In this document: positions 23,961-34,985 of the stretch, piece by piece | Layout: every line of letters starts with the position of its first letter | Position numbering within the stretch: position 1 is the first letter of the stretch | Source of the DNA: Tetrastigma voinierianum | Taxonomy: Eukaryota > Streptophyta > Magnoliopsida > Vitales > Vitaceae | Assembly: GCA_016808115.1 (NCBI GenBank) | Contig: JAEQBH010002956.1 | Span: 186,001-250,000 of the forward strand | Reading direction: 5' to 3' | Length of the DNA stretch: 64,000 nt | Program-made: the position numbers and the translations under genes | The notes under the pieces: model-generated | Databases searched by the model: none | The model's input: the letters and a program-made list of their open reading frames with translations, nothing else | What the model was told of the DNA's origin: nothing

Positions 23961-24469
23961 TGCCTAATAACCTTTACTCAACAATTCTCTAACCAGCCTT
24001 AAGTTCTTCTTAACTCAGAGTCATCCTATGACGAATGGAAACCCGTCAGCCCCTCGGGAATTAAACTAACAGAACTCACTTTCTTTCTGAGGTAATCCCA
24101 ACACCGAACACATCCGAACTCTCTAACAACTGAATCTCATCCAATATAGTCCCTCCTTCCCTTTGCTTCCACCACATAAGCTAGATAACCCCCGACAACC
24201 TTTACGCAAAGATTTTCAGGCCGTCATATGAGGATCATACAGAAGATAACCTCACGTAATCCCCGAACACCCACTTTCCCGGCCCTGCTCAACTTTTTAC
24301 TCTTTATAACACCCATTGTGCTCTATGGCGAGATAGCCAATCCATAACAGAACCACATCAAAGTCCTCATCTGGGAGCGCTACAAGATCCACAACCTCCC
24401 TGCCCCTCAATCGAACTCTACTATCTCTCGACTACCGCTCATAGTAACGGATCTCCACCGGAAAGTGGA

Positions 24470-24600
24470 AACTCTCATACGAATCTCTCTCTCTAATGCT
24501 GGTCTCTCTATCTCGACACGATCTAAGAATGGCTTCGATGCAAATGAATGCTGCGTCAGCTCACGGGTCTACTAAGGTAGCCTTAAATAAATGCTCGAGA
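24470..24600 (-). pseudogene. Possible aspartic protease remnant (Tekay-like element)
   Basis: Between gag and RT the minus strand reads LFKATLVDPxADAAFICIEA (x is a stop), reminiscent of the xxALxDxGSTHSFIS active-site block of Ty3/gypsy proteases. The match is short and the catalytic DSG or DPG is followed by a stop. It is supported mainly by position. Confidence 0.4.
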
Positions 24601-24759
24601 ATAAGAAATAATACGTGACCACTTCTGGGAGCTACATGCTGCATCTTCTTGGAGTCACGTGGCCTTACCACGGCTTTGGCTGGGGCTCAATGCGTATCCC
24701 ACTGGCCTTCCCTCTACCTCTACCACGGGCACCTCTACAGGCTGTGAAACTCCACAGAG

Positions 24760-25990
24760 CTCTCCCATCGACTTTGTGGCCTCCATCTGCGAGTGCGGGG
24801 TGCATTGGCGGCCAGCGATGTCTCCGCTGATCAGGTGAGGACCTCCTAATAAAATGTTCTAGCTTGCGGAGTAGGCTTTACCTCATCACCCCGAATCTCA
24901 CACGCTCCGGTGGCCATTGACACATATGACAAAGCGGGAGGAATACTGCGGAATTATTCTTGCTAAGCGGGGCCTCGGCTGATCCTGAATAGAGATATGG
25001 CTCCTCGACTTGCACCTCGGCCTCTATAACCTACGCTCTTGCTCTTTACCTTTGTATCACATGTCTGAGTTTGTTTGGGAAGTTCACAGGTGCACTCCTG
25101 TACTCATCCCACTCACGCCTACTGAGTACATAGCTGCATGATGCTTTGTTGACTCGATGGCCTCGACTAAAGTCCCCCAATCTGTTACAACGGGACCAGC
25201 GATAAATACACTCGATCGTCTTGTAGATCACGATAAAAACCTCTTCCATTTGGAACTATACGCTTACAGTATGGAACAATGCTCAGTTGAAAGAAACTAC
25301 CTCTTCTTTCGGATCTGGCGCCTTGTTCTAGCGAAGAACTCCTCTGCCCCAGTCCCATGGCTTTGAGAAAGAATGGGGTCGATGAATTCTTAATGGAAAT
25401 TGTGGTAGCATACTATTCCATCGGGATACTAACTTTTCTACAACATCCCACCAATCTTTATACCATCTTCCATCGGCAGAAAAACAGACTCTCCCACTCA
25501 ATCAGTCAGGCCCGGCTAACTCCATAAATCTTGTTTACTCGGTCTAACCACAACCGGTGCCATTGGTCTCTAACATGACATATGGCTTGTGCCCCGATTT
25601 CTGCCCTTTCTCTCCTATTGACCTCCCGGTTCTTCCACAACCTCTCTAAGTATGGCGGTGGAAGTTCTGCCCGGCTTCTTGTCGGGTCAGCTGTTGCTTT
25701 CATGCAATACATTGCCACTTGCTCTGCTTGCGTAAACATTCTACGGCGCCCGGGCTCTGCGGCAGCGCTGAAGCAGTAGCCCGACTCTTTCGGAGGGTTG
25801 ATATTCTAATCGCGATGAGTGTAATTTCTCATCGTGCGTCCCTTTCAGGTATCAGGGCGCTCGAACCTTCTTGGAACTACTCTCCTGGGCGATTCTCTAC
25901 GTCCTCTTTAAACCTCGAATCTCTTACGAGTACCAAAAATATCAGCGTATACTTTTTGATCCACTTCATGTATGTATAGGAACTTTAACA
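24760..25990 (-). pseudogene. gag region of the Tekay-like element
   Basis: This is the first coding region after the primer site on the minus strand. Open pieces include 25506-25739 (QAEQVAMYCMKATADPTRSR .. ELPPPYLERLWKNREVNRRE) and 25046-25249 (EWDEYRSAPVNFPNKLRHVI). The latter resembles the capsid block where SMTVxEYxxKFxELxRF is expected. A zinc-knuckle (CxxCxxxGHxxxxC) should lie near 24770-24800, where only the remnant RQCTPHSQ is visible. gag is the least conserved part of these elements, so assignment depends on position. Plus-strand ORFs overlapping this stretch are shadows. Confidence 0.5.
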
Positions 25991-26010
25991 TGCATGGTTG
26001 CCATAACTTA

Positions 26011-26023
26011 TGCTCTGATACCA
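26011..26023 (-). promoter_or_regulatory. Primer-binding site, initiator-Met tRNA
   Basis: The minus strand reads TGGTATCAGAGCA, matching the canonical plant initiator-Met primer site TGGTATCAGAGC exactly over 12 bases. It lies 63 bases from the LTR boundary at 26087 instead of the usual few bases. A second, degenerate TGGTATCGTTGC (26072-26083) lies next to the boundary, indicating a ~60-bp local duplication. See findings. Confidence 0.75.
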
Positions 26024-26086
26024 CCTTGCGTGGTATCATCTCTCCTCATGTCCTAGGTTATTGTATACAACGCAACGATACCACCT

Positions 26087-28992
26087 TGACACACCCCACC
26101 CTATGGCGACGGCGGTGTGCCGGCGCCACTCCACGAGAAATATCGACCATTCTGCTCTAACATTGAAATCACGTGAAGCGGCCGTGACAGCACTTAAACT
26201 GCCTCTATAAATTTTCTTTTATTTATAACGGTTGGTAAAATCTTGGCGAAAAACGGCATGGCGGGTGCACATAGTCTAAGTTCCAAAATCACAGTATACA
26301 TCCAGACCCCTATATGTAAAATATGGCAACCAACGCCTACCACTCACATTCCATCACACTAAACTATGTACACCCTTATATTCATATAAATTCAAAGTAT
26401 GTTCTTACAAAATATTATTCTTACTACGGCCACTTAGCCTGATAATATAGGACAACTCTATTGTGCTCCGACTTCTTTCGTACATGCACAAGGAAAATAG
26501 TTTTTAAAATGAAACTATTGAAGCTAAGCAGCTCAGTGGTGTATGCTATAAGATTTGCTGGAAAACATCTTAAAAATGTAAAAACTCTCTTTTACAATTC
26601 TTTTCCCTACTTCCTCTTTTAGCATGCTTGCTTTAAAGTTTTCAAACTTTCTTTGCCTGCTTTTATTTGCTTTTCTTTAAAAGAAAACATAAAACTCTTA
26701 TTTCTTCTTTACTGAAGTTTATAAAACTTCTCATACTTTTCTTTTTCTTACTTGCCTCTTGTTTGAAAGGACTCTCTTAAAACCTTTCCACAAACCTTTG
26801 ATTTAAAAGTTTCTCAAAACTTTTCATAAAAAGCACGGGAAGCACAGCCAGCCGCGTAACTTTGAAAATAAACTCCCGCGGAGCTTGGCTCAAGCGATCG
26901 TTGAAATCTAAGCGGGGCTTGGCTTCGACCGTTTGCTTTAAACTCTCCGGGAAGCCTTGGCGGCGAGAACCAATAGTTACAATTTTAAAGCAGTGTCATG
27001 CTTACTTAAACATCAACCAATGGAGGCTATTTTGCTGGCGCCCTGAACATGCGGGAACTGTGCTAACCGTTGCCGATTGGAAGGGTGTTTGTCATCACGG
27101 CACCATTTTCGGTGAAGACCATGGGTAAATTAACCTCGTGTCGCCATCACCATGCCAGTTAGAGCTCATAACCTTATATGCCCTGTCACGTTACCCGCGG
27201 TCTCTATGCATGATGTATGTCCTAAAGTTTGCTTGAGCCAAAAAGACTGACCTGTGCATGTAAATCTTTCCGTGCGTGCGGGATACTCGACCGGTTGCTT
27301 TGCCGTAGGGAAGGCCTTGTTTTCGGCTTTCATTTATACGCTTGCGCTTTTACTGCTATAAAATGGTTTTACACTTTGAAACCATTTGCTTGCTTGCTAG
27401 CGAAAAATGGTTTAATTATTCCAGCTCTTGGTGCCCTTTGCTTTAAAAATAGTTTAACTTTTCAAAACCACTGCGCTAACAACGTAGTATGGTTTCTGAA
27501 TTTAAAACCACAATGCTTGCTTTAAAAGTTTTAACTCAAAACCATTTGTAGCTATCTCATTGCTTGCTTCTTGAAAATGGTTTTGCATTTAGAAACCGCC
27601 CTTTTTGAAACCACCGATGTAAAGCAATTTGCCTTCAGCTTCTATAACGCAACAATACACTAGTATTTGGAAAAATGAGTTTAGAACACTCCTGCACTCT
27701 TTGCTTTGCTTGGCGAGCGCAGGTTCCACACTTATCCGCCCGCTGGCTGACCTACAACTCAAACGAATGCGACTTTCGACAAATTAATGCATAGCAACGT
27801 GCTTCTGGGCTTGTGGTCACATCTTCGCCCTGCTGCTAGTGCTAAGGGGTCCATTCCCGCTGGAATCACCGATTCGAACCGCGAAACTGAGACCGTCGAA
27901 GCTTGGACACTCATGTCAAGTGATGCAGAATTTTCTTTCACATGGCCCGCACGGAGTGAATTTTTGGGCCACTTAGGATCAAATTTGCAGTTTCTGCTTC
28001 TTAGTTTTGTTCTCCTTGAAGTGTTTTTCACGTAGCCACTTGAATCACTGAGAATCGGATGAAATGAGAGTCATGGCCAAAATCGAACTGGTCGAAAGCA
28101 GGGAAAACCGGAACGAATTTCACGGTAAGGACTTAACTACAGTAGGGACTTGTAAAATGACCAGAAGCAAAGTTCTACGGTAGGACTTCCTATTGTACGA
28201 CCAGGACCCAATACGATTTTGTCATTTCTCCACTTTTGAGTGCGATTCACTCACTGTAACTTCTATAATTCATAATACCTCAAAAACTAACCCCGAAATC
28301 ATCTAAAAACAACTCCCAACATGTGAATTAATTGTTTGGAAACTCAAAACCCAAACCTTAGGTGAAAAATCAGAAGAACACTACTAAGGTCCACGATTCT
28401 TTAGAAACATCATGTAATTTACTGATGATTCAAGTTTCTTTTATTATATTGAGGTTTACTCACCAACCCCAACCAATCAAAACTTAATGTGCTCTTTGCA
28501 AAACCTAGATCAAAAGGAGAACGCTAATCTCATACCCAAGCCTAAGAATCCAAATACTAAAGCCGAGCAAACACATACCTTGATCATACTTTCAACACCT
28601 ATATACTCCTTCTTCTCTTCCTTCTCTCTTGACTTTCTCTGCTTTTCTCACACCTCGAGGTTGCTAGAATGACACCAGGACCAAATGACATTTTGGTTTT
28701 TAATTCTCCTTTTTGTTAAGTAACCATTAATTGCAATTAACCCTCATCTTTTAATTATTACCGGTATGCTTATTAATTTCCACTATGGCCCGTCTCTACC
28801 CACTCACAAATTTTGTTTTTTAATATCCTTTTCAATGACTCATTTGTACCCTTGGTTTTAATACCTTTAATTCCAGTTCCTTAAATTTTATCATTTTCCC
28901 TTTTAGTCTCCAAATATTTCGGTGTGACATAGTGCTCTTATACGCCCTAGGTGTCGTATCTTGCTGTAGACTCTCTCGGGGCGGGTGTTACA
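26087..28992 (-). mobile_element. 5' LTR of the Tekay-like element (2,906 bp)
   Basis: It begins TGACACACCCCACC and ends GGGTGTTACA on the plus strand and aligns with 18335-21333. It is the 5' LTR because the primer site lies on its left side and the element is on the minus strand. Compared with its partner it carries many small indels and GC-rich substitutions. No promoter could be assigned with confidence. Confidence 0.88.
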
Positions 28993-28997
28993 ATGAA
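28993..28997. other. Target-site duplication ATGAA, right copy
   Basis: ATGAA directly after the LTR end at 28992, identical to 18330-18334. Confidence 0.85.
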
Positions 28998-29230
28998 ACT
29001 CGAGACAACCTTGATAAAAGACAAGTAAACACATGAAGAAATATGCGGACAAGAAAGAAACACTGGAATTTGAGGAAGGGGAGAAAGTGCATTGGCCAAC
29101 CTCTCAGTTACAGTAAAATAAGTAGTTTCAAAGAGGCGATCCCATAGTATGATGGCCTTGAAATTGTGAGCGCGATAGACGTGGCTAGGTTGAAGCCCAC
29201 ACAGTGAGAGAAGCTACGACATTCCTCTGC
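28998..29230 (+). pseudogene. Continuation of the interrupted chromovirus integrase (C-terminal linker)
   Basis: Directly after the target-site duplication the plus strand continues the host integrase: TRDNLDKRQVNT, then in the next frame MKKYADKKETLEFEEGEKVH (about 29033-29090), matching the RMKKYADxKRRxLEFxVGDxVxL block. Further on are fragments of the KISSKxVxRGLxPxYDGPFEI block (YDGLEIVSAIDVARLK near 29138-29200). Joining this to AYKFAKYRQYLLDE before 18334 gives the expected order of a plant chromovirus integrase, which is strong evidence for the nested insertion. Frameshifts are present. Confidence 0.78.
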
Positions 29231-29751
29231 AGCTTCTTGAGCTACACTATCATCATGATCCTAGTCTGAAGATGTTTGATAAAATCAAAACCGGAACCCA
29301 CCCATGATCGGGGTTGAGTTAAACAAAGAAATTGCGAGCATCTACGGGGATGTAAAGATAGGCGGCTAGGGTAGATGGATTGAATACTTAATTCATTGGA
29401 ATAGGGCGCTTGCATCATTGAAACGAAGTTTGGGAGAAGATTGCTACTTTGTGGTAGTTTGGGTTCGGATCTCAATGGTATGTCGCGTGAAGTCAACGAG
29501 GATGTCGGCCACCAGGAGGGTTGTTAGCCCCTGACTAGATGTTTGAGTTCGATGCGGCATGAGGCGAAATTGCCTTGGCCACCTGGCTCATCATGGAAGG
29601 AGATCATCGAGGAGGATGATCAAGTGTTGGCTAAGATGAGGCTTCGCGCCAGTGCATAGGCCAAAGCACGCACATGAAGGGGAAGGTAAGGACACAATCT
29701 AGTTGGAGACCTTTCGTAGTTCGTTCGACACTCCGACCGAGGAGCTTGGGG
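29231..29751 (+). mobile_element. 3' end of chromovirus pol and 3' untranslated region
   Basis: By position this holds the chromodomain and 3' untranslated part of the older chromovirus. Only hints of coding are seen (EIIEEDDQVLAKMRL at about 29598-29642). A clear chromodomain could not be read. The sequence ends in a purine-rich GGAGCTTGGGG before a TGTGACAC start that is taken as the LTR. Confidence 0.4.
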
Positions 29752-30146
29752 TGTGACACTTGAAGGAAAGCGGATGAGTGGGGCTTTTTGCCTTATATAG
29801 AGCCGTGCCGTGAGTGGCAAGTTTATCAGGTAGATTAACAAGAGTCATCGCGGCCGAGAAGAGGTCTGCGCTTTGGGAATCTGTGTGAGTCCTGATAAAA
29901 GCGATGTCAATCGAAGGATTTGTGTGGTTGTGCGAAGTTGATCTGACGGCTAGTCGAGAGGATCGTGTTGGCTTGCAGATTGAAAGACGCCAGAGTTAGA
30001 GTAGGATTCTTAGTCGGTTATCTCTTGGGTTACCCTTGAGCAGCCTATAAGGAGATTTCTTTTGGTGTGGCTAGTGGTGGTGGTCTCCACTGGAGAGCAT
30101 TGAGCCTCTAGATGTAGGGAGCTGCCAAGGTATTTCTTACAGCACA
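29752..30146 (+). mobile_element. Possible 3' LTR (~0.4 kb) of the older chromovirus
   Basis: TGTGACACTTGAAGG after a purine-rich GAGGAGCTTGGGG fits the junction between polypurine tract and LTR. CTTATATAG at about 29792 could be its TATA element. The proposed end ..TTACAGCACA is a guess, because the partner 5' LTR was lost and cannot be used to fix it. A ~400-bp LTR would suit a Reina- or Galadriel-type chromovirus better than Tekay. Confidence 0.35.
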
Positions 30147-31255
30147 GTAAATAAAATATGAGTTGGGAGGGAAAGGCTATACGTCACGTGTTGTGTTTTG
30201 TGAGCAGTGGGGCATTGAGAGAGAAATGGGGAGCGCCCCAGCAGCAAGTTCTTGGCGCCCACCACTTTGCTCATAAATTAGGCGCCTGACAATACAAAGA
30301 GGCGAATATGTCTTTGATCAGAAACCGTTCCTCAAGACCCTTTCCACTGATGTCTTCAACTCAAATGTGGTCATATATTTTGTATCCCAAATTACCATAA
30401 GGTATAATAATTCTGAGTGATGACTCTTTGAAATGAATATAATCTATGTGTGTGTGTATGCTGCCATATATACACACACCTTGCCTATATATGCTGCCTG
30501 CCCATATCCCTCTGAGCCACAATAAAGAAAGAAATTAATTTTAATAAAAAAGCTTTACAAATTTGCTTTCTAAATATCTTTGTCCACGTTGATGCCTAGC
30601 TCAATTCTTGATCTTACAAGCCCACAAAAATGGTTTGTCAAATTGCTTAATTGTCAAAATTTATATTAAAATATGTTTTCCCATTTTAGTAATGGAATAT
30701 AATTTGACTCATAGAATTTAATATATTCTCACTTTACACCCTTTTTTAATATATTAATATACACACTTCCCTTTGCTTTGTTAATTTCAAAATAAGAAAG
30801 TAAACATAGCTTCAACATGATTCTTAAATTGCATTTAATTAAAAAAAGTGAATTTTAATTTGAATTTAAATTTGATGGTAGCTTGTTCAGGTGAAGGTGA
30901 GGGTCACAAACTTAACAGCAAATTTAAACTGATTAATGAAAATAATCTTTAGATGAGAGTTAAACTTCAAGGGATAATTTTGAAAAACTAATCAGAACAC
31001 ATTCAAGACAATATGTATGGAATTTACCACAGGGCAGTTTTCCAACACAGGATTCCAGGCTTTTGCCAGTCCTCTTTTAGTCAGAGAGAGAGGGGGAAGG
31101 ATACTGTGAATCCAGATAACCAATTCAACCTTGCTTTCAATTTGGTGCAAATATTCAATACAGATGCTCTGATAGAAACACAACACAGTATGAACAAACA
31201 TGAGTGGAATGGTGAAATTCAAAAAACTTCGACCAGCAGGACTAAAGAAAGTCAG
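30147..31255. other. AT-rich intergenic sequence, no gene seen
   Basis: Short GT/CA runs occur at 30447-30480 (TGTGTGTGTG and ACACACACC). No coding, RNA or terminal-repeat signal was recognised. A G-box-like CACGTG lies at 30186 but without gene context. Confidence 0.5.
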
Positions 31256-31549
31256 TCAAAACTTTTTTGCTGTTGTTGCAGTTGAAAGAGATGCCTGAGA
31301 TGATATAATTCTGTCCTGTAGCCTCAGTTTCACCTGCCAAATATAAGTACTATATGAGAAGAGGGGGGACTAGAGATGGAGAAATTAAAGAGAGAATATA
31401 TATTGGTATTACATTGCCATTTTGTAGATTTATCGTTCTTTCAGCGTTAACTTCTTTTTGTTTCATGAGTTCATTTGTAATATTTTTCTTACGCTGCGTT
31501 TGATATATTTCTGGAGTGAGTTGTGCTAGTTGGGCCCGCAAAAATATGC
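31256..31549 (-). CDS. Two-exon 3' end of an unrecognised gene (gene-like group 1)
   Basis: On the minus strand an exon at 31413-31549 (45 codons after two bases; LRAQLAQLTPEIYQTQRKKN then ITNELMKQKEVNAERTINLQ) is preceded by a TTTATAG acceptor and followed by a GTAATA donor. A 79-base T-rich intron (31334-31412) ends TATTTGGCAG. The next exon, 31256-31333, continues in the same phase with VKLRLQDRIISSQASLSTAT and ends at a TGA after 25 codons. The intron is the size and composition expected in a dicot-like plant. The charged, glutamine-rich first part suggests a coiled coil. I do not recognise the protein. Upstream exons cannot be joined with confidence. It may be a pseudogene. Confidence 0.35.
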
Positions 31550-32720
31550 CTATAAATTTTAGAAATTAAGAAAGAAAAATATGCCGTATGGTTCATGTTT
31601 TTAAAAGCAGTTATTGAGAACAAGAATTGAAAACCGCAGAAAATACCATTTTAGTGTTCTTTGAAAGTGATTCATATTCTCTGGCCATGTGTTTTTCTCA
31701 TAAAAAAGTGTTATTGTGTTTTTCTCACTATGTATGAAAATAAATCAGGAACCCAAACTTATTCTGTTGTTACTCTACATTCTGTTTTTCAAGCAAAATA
31801 ATTTTCAAAAACAAATATATTAAACCACTTGCTTCTATATTCTTTGTTTTTCTGTCTTCTTCTCATTCTTAACTATATCTGAAGTGTCTTGCACATAATA
31901 ACTGAATCCATGAATTCAAAGCTGTCTGATAACATAAAATAATAATAATAATAATATAGATTACATACTTGATGATGAATATCTTAGAAACAAGATACAT
32001 TCACTTCCCGGATCTTGATCTCTCAGCGCGGGGAGATCTGTTCTGAATCATCAAGCACCATGGGAAACAATAACGGCGAGCTTATACTAAATCCATTAAT
32101 TAAATCTATCTTTAATTCTTTGTGGTTTGTAACCAGAATTAAGATACCAGCTCTCAAATCCTTGTTTGAAAGCATTCTAAGAGATTTCCTTGATTTATAG
32201 ATCTTAAATCTTGAGTCTACATACTATATAAATGCATAGTTGTTTTACGAGGTGATGGAAGGTGTTTCATTCTACTATGAGGTTTATATATACAACTTAA
32301 TGGTGGAGAAGAAGGCCCGAGAATACGTTCAGAGCGTTACCATGCAATGAATACTTTGTTCACCTGTAAATTACCTAGTGCATTATGACCTTCGTTCTTA
32401 TAATACATTATATTTATATTATATGCCGTTCTTACTGTCAGAACCTTATATTTAGCTTCTGCAAACTGCCGTTCATACAACTATGGGCTATATTTAACAC
32501 CTATGGCGTTCTCATAGTAAATATTTACTTTCCTGGCCTAACCGATGCCCTTCCCTCAATAATTCTATTTGTACTGAATTTTATCATCATCAAGGTGAAA
32601 TATCTTTATAACAGTTTTAAAGATGTTCTGATAAATCTTTAAAATTATTTAAATCTAAAAGTTGAGTACCAGATTTGTTAATTTTCTTAATGTGATAACA
32701 ATTTCTTTCACGGTTTCAAA
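31550..32720. other. AT-rich sequence, possibly intronic to gene-like group 1
   Basis: An ATAATAATAATAAT run lies at about 31940. A GC-richer patch at 32010-32090 (TCTCAGCGCGGGGAGATCTG) has coding-like composition on the minus strand (SPLLFPMVLDDSEQISPR) but no complete exon boundaries. Nothing else can be supported. Confidence 0.3.
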
Positions 32721-32724
32721 ACAT

Positions 32725-33235
32725 TTAATCATAGCTTAATCCTTCTCAGTCTAGATTTCTAGGCAGAAGAATTCATTTAAGAGAAATGTCATTCTAGCAT
32801 TACAAGAATCAAGACAAAATAAATCAGAACTATTTATTGAAAAAAAAAAAAAAAAACATATGAAGGCAGAAGGCCTTTTGGATAAGCAAATAGAGTCTGC
32901 AGTGGAATGGAGTTCAGGCCAGTTGGCCAGTTCTTTGGTGGCATAAAACTTTGATAAGGTTCAGTCCTCAAAGAAACTGAAACCACCACTGCACCTGAGA
33001 TTATTATGAACAGTTTTGAGGTTCTAGGACTAGCAATGGAACAACAATACTATATAACTGATCTCTAGAAATGAAGAAAGGGAGGGAGATTATAGATAAA
33101 CACTGACCTTGCGCTGTGGAGGTGGTGAGTGTGAGTGGCAGAAGTCCGGGCAGTCCTTTTTACAACCATTCCATCCATGGCTTCATGAAAAACAACCACA
33201 AAACAAATTCTGCTTTTAACATAAGATACAAAGAC
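32725..33235 (-). pseudogene. Upstream exon-like segments of gene-like group 1
   Basis: Three minus-strand pieces read in order. 33110-33235 lies between an AAAGCAG acceptor and a CAAG/GTCAGTG donor and contains HEAMDGMVVKRTARTSATHT. 32861-33005 is an open 48-codon run with SLRTEPYQSFMPPKNWPTGL then NSIPLQTLFAYPKGLLPS. 32743-32785 holds an exon fragment whose 18 bases are identical to 39439-39456, but with a stop (TAG for CAG) in the frame that is open in the other copies. The poly-T/A run at 32840-32855 lies between the second and third. I do not recognise the product. The stop argues for a pseudogene. Splice sites were picked by eye. Confidence 0.25.
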
Positions 33236-33259
33236 CTGAGAAAGAAAAACAAAGATCAA

Positions 33260-33977
33260 AGTATATTGTGTACTAACCCTACAACATATAGACTTAATAA
33301 GTATTTACAAAAGAAAACTTTGTATATAGGAAGAAAATTAATATATTAGTAAGAGATTACTAAATATGGCTTATTTTTCGCCTTTATCAGATAATTTTAC
33401 TCAGCATTTAAATAAGCCTTACCAACTAAACCAAGAACCATTAATATCTTATCGTGACTAAGACATTAAGCCTCACTGGATAGAGTCGAATTTTTGGTTA
33501 CGTTATTTAATATTAGCCCAAATAGAAAGAGCATGAAGCAGAGATTATTGTTTGAAAATTTTGATTTATTTTCTAAATCTTATTTGGAGATGGAAAGATA
33601 CTTGACTCTGTGAAAAACTATTTCTCTCATATTTAACTTCCATATGATGAAAAATATATATAAAAAAATTAAATATAATCAAAATTCTTTAAAATTTTAC
33701 ATATTTTTTAAAATTTCTTAGTTCTTATATAATAAAAAACATATATAAATGAGTTTAAATAATACTTTAAAATGCTCAATAATGAGCAGTTTAAGAGCTA
33801 TGTATGAGGATACCTAAATTCTAGTTCTTTGTTCTATACCTGGAAGCACTTATCCTTTTGCTCTGTGTAGTGTAATGTTTAAAAAAAAAAGCAATGATAT
33901 AGGGAGGGAAGTTATAAGGTTAAAAATAACTAAGGGAACAATTTACTACATAATAATTAAAAATGTTTATACTTATT

Positions 33978-34013
<36 letters not shown>

Positions 34014-34830
34014 TATACCTATATATATATATATATATCTTACCTCCCATATATACCTATATATATATATATAACATTAATTAATAATTAGGGGTTCCCA
34101 CCTAAGCAATTTGAGGCCCATTTTCTGTAATATTTAACAACAATAGTGTCTGTGAGATTTGTAATAATGTTACAACAATAATATTATCCATTTTACAAAA
34201 AAAAAAAAAACAATAATGTTATCAAATTAGACATAATAATATATTTCATACTCATTTGTTAATTTATTTAGAAATAAATTGTTATATAATGGGGCAATTT
34301 TGAAAAGAAATTTGCAGCAGATTGGTTAAACTGTAAACACAAAAATAAATACACTTAAAATATTTCTTCAAAGGTATTGTATGTAATTAAATAAAGCCTT
34401 TTTTCAAAAGCATTTCTGGCATCTTGATGGGAGCAGATATGAAATGGGGATGCTATACATTAAAATTTTAATGAATTTTATTTTTCTTCTTTAAAACTAA
34501 AATCACATTGGGAAAATAGTTTAGGGTGGGTCCCATGGTTAAATAAGAAAAGAATAGTTTAGGGTTTAACTTAGTGTTACTAAAAATTGCATGTTTTATA
34601 TTTCATGGAAATAGTGCATTTCAAAGTATTATGTGATACTTGGGTTATATTTTCCTTCTTATGATACAATAATTTTCTAATTCTCTTTATTTTCTTCCAA
34701 AATTTCATTCATTCTAATTTTACCTGCTTTATTTTCTTTCCATACCCCTTTTAATTTCAAATAAAGCATTAAATTAAACCTTAGTCAAATGAAAGGCAAT
34801 TGTGTATATTGAAGAGATATCAAATTGTAT
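33260..34830. other. AT-rich intergenic sequence, no gene seen
   Basis: Very AT-rich; contains the microsatellite listed separately and several A or T runs. No coding signal on either strand. Confidence 0.5.
33981..34076. repeat. (AT)n microsatellite in three blocks
   Basis: Three runs of alternating AT separated by TTCTATACCT and a CTTACCTCCC..ACCT spacer. The spacers look like slipped copies of one another. Confidence 0.9.
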
Positions 34831-34985
34831 AAATGACTAACGTCCTAGGTGAGTTCATTGTGATTGGGCGTCTACGTTAAAATATGACAGCACAGGTGTG
34901 AGAGAGATCAAGTCTCAGCAGGAACAATTTACCCATTCGCTTTTAACCAAAAATATGTTCATCTTCTTGGATCACCCTCCCTCTC
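34830..34985 (+). mobile_element. tRNA-derived SINE candidate, copy 1
   Basis: GTGATTGGGCGTCTACGTTAA at 34860 is followed by a B-box-like GAGATCAAGTCTCAGC (34904-34919). It aligns with 37655-37800: both have GCGTC..GTTAAAATA about 40-45 bases before GAG(A/T)TCAAG(T/C)CTCA and then a stretch with TTACC. The A box is degenerate (TAACGTCCTAGGTGAGTTC). Confidence 0.35.

Larger units (their letters stand above)
18330..28997 (-). mobile_element. Complete Tekay/Del-like chromovirus LTR retrotransposon (non-functional)
   Basis: Two ~3-kb LTRs (18335-21333 and 26087-28992) flank a ~4.75-kb internal region whose minus strand contains, in order, a primer-binding site, gag, protease, reverse transcriptase, RNase H, integrase, a C-terminal chromodomain-like end and a polypurine tract. 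The LTR ends are TGACACACC and GGTGTTACA. The 5-bp sequence ATGAA lies at both 18330-18334 and 28993-28997, a perfect target-site duplication. The insertion point is inside the integrase gene of an older plus-strand chromovirus. LTR length, the initiator-Met primer site and the integrase tail place it in the Tekay/Del lineage. All reading frames are broken and the two LTRs differ by many substitutions and indels, so it is an old copy or the assembly is noisy. Confidence 0.88.

Noticed and set aside
25582..26160. Cluster of plus-strand ORFs of 60-86 codons
   Set aside because: They lie antisense to gag and the primer-site region of the minus-strand element.
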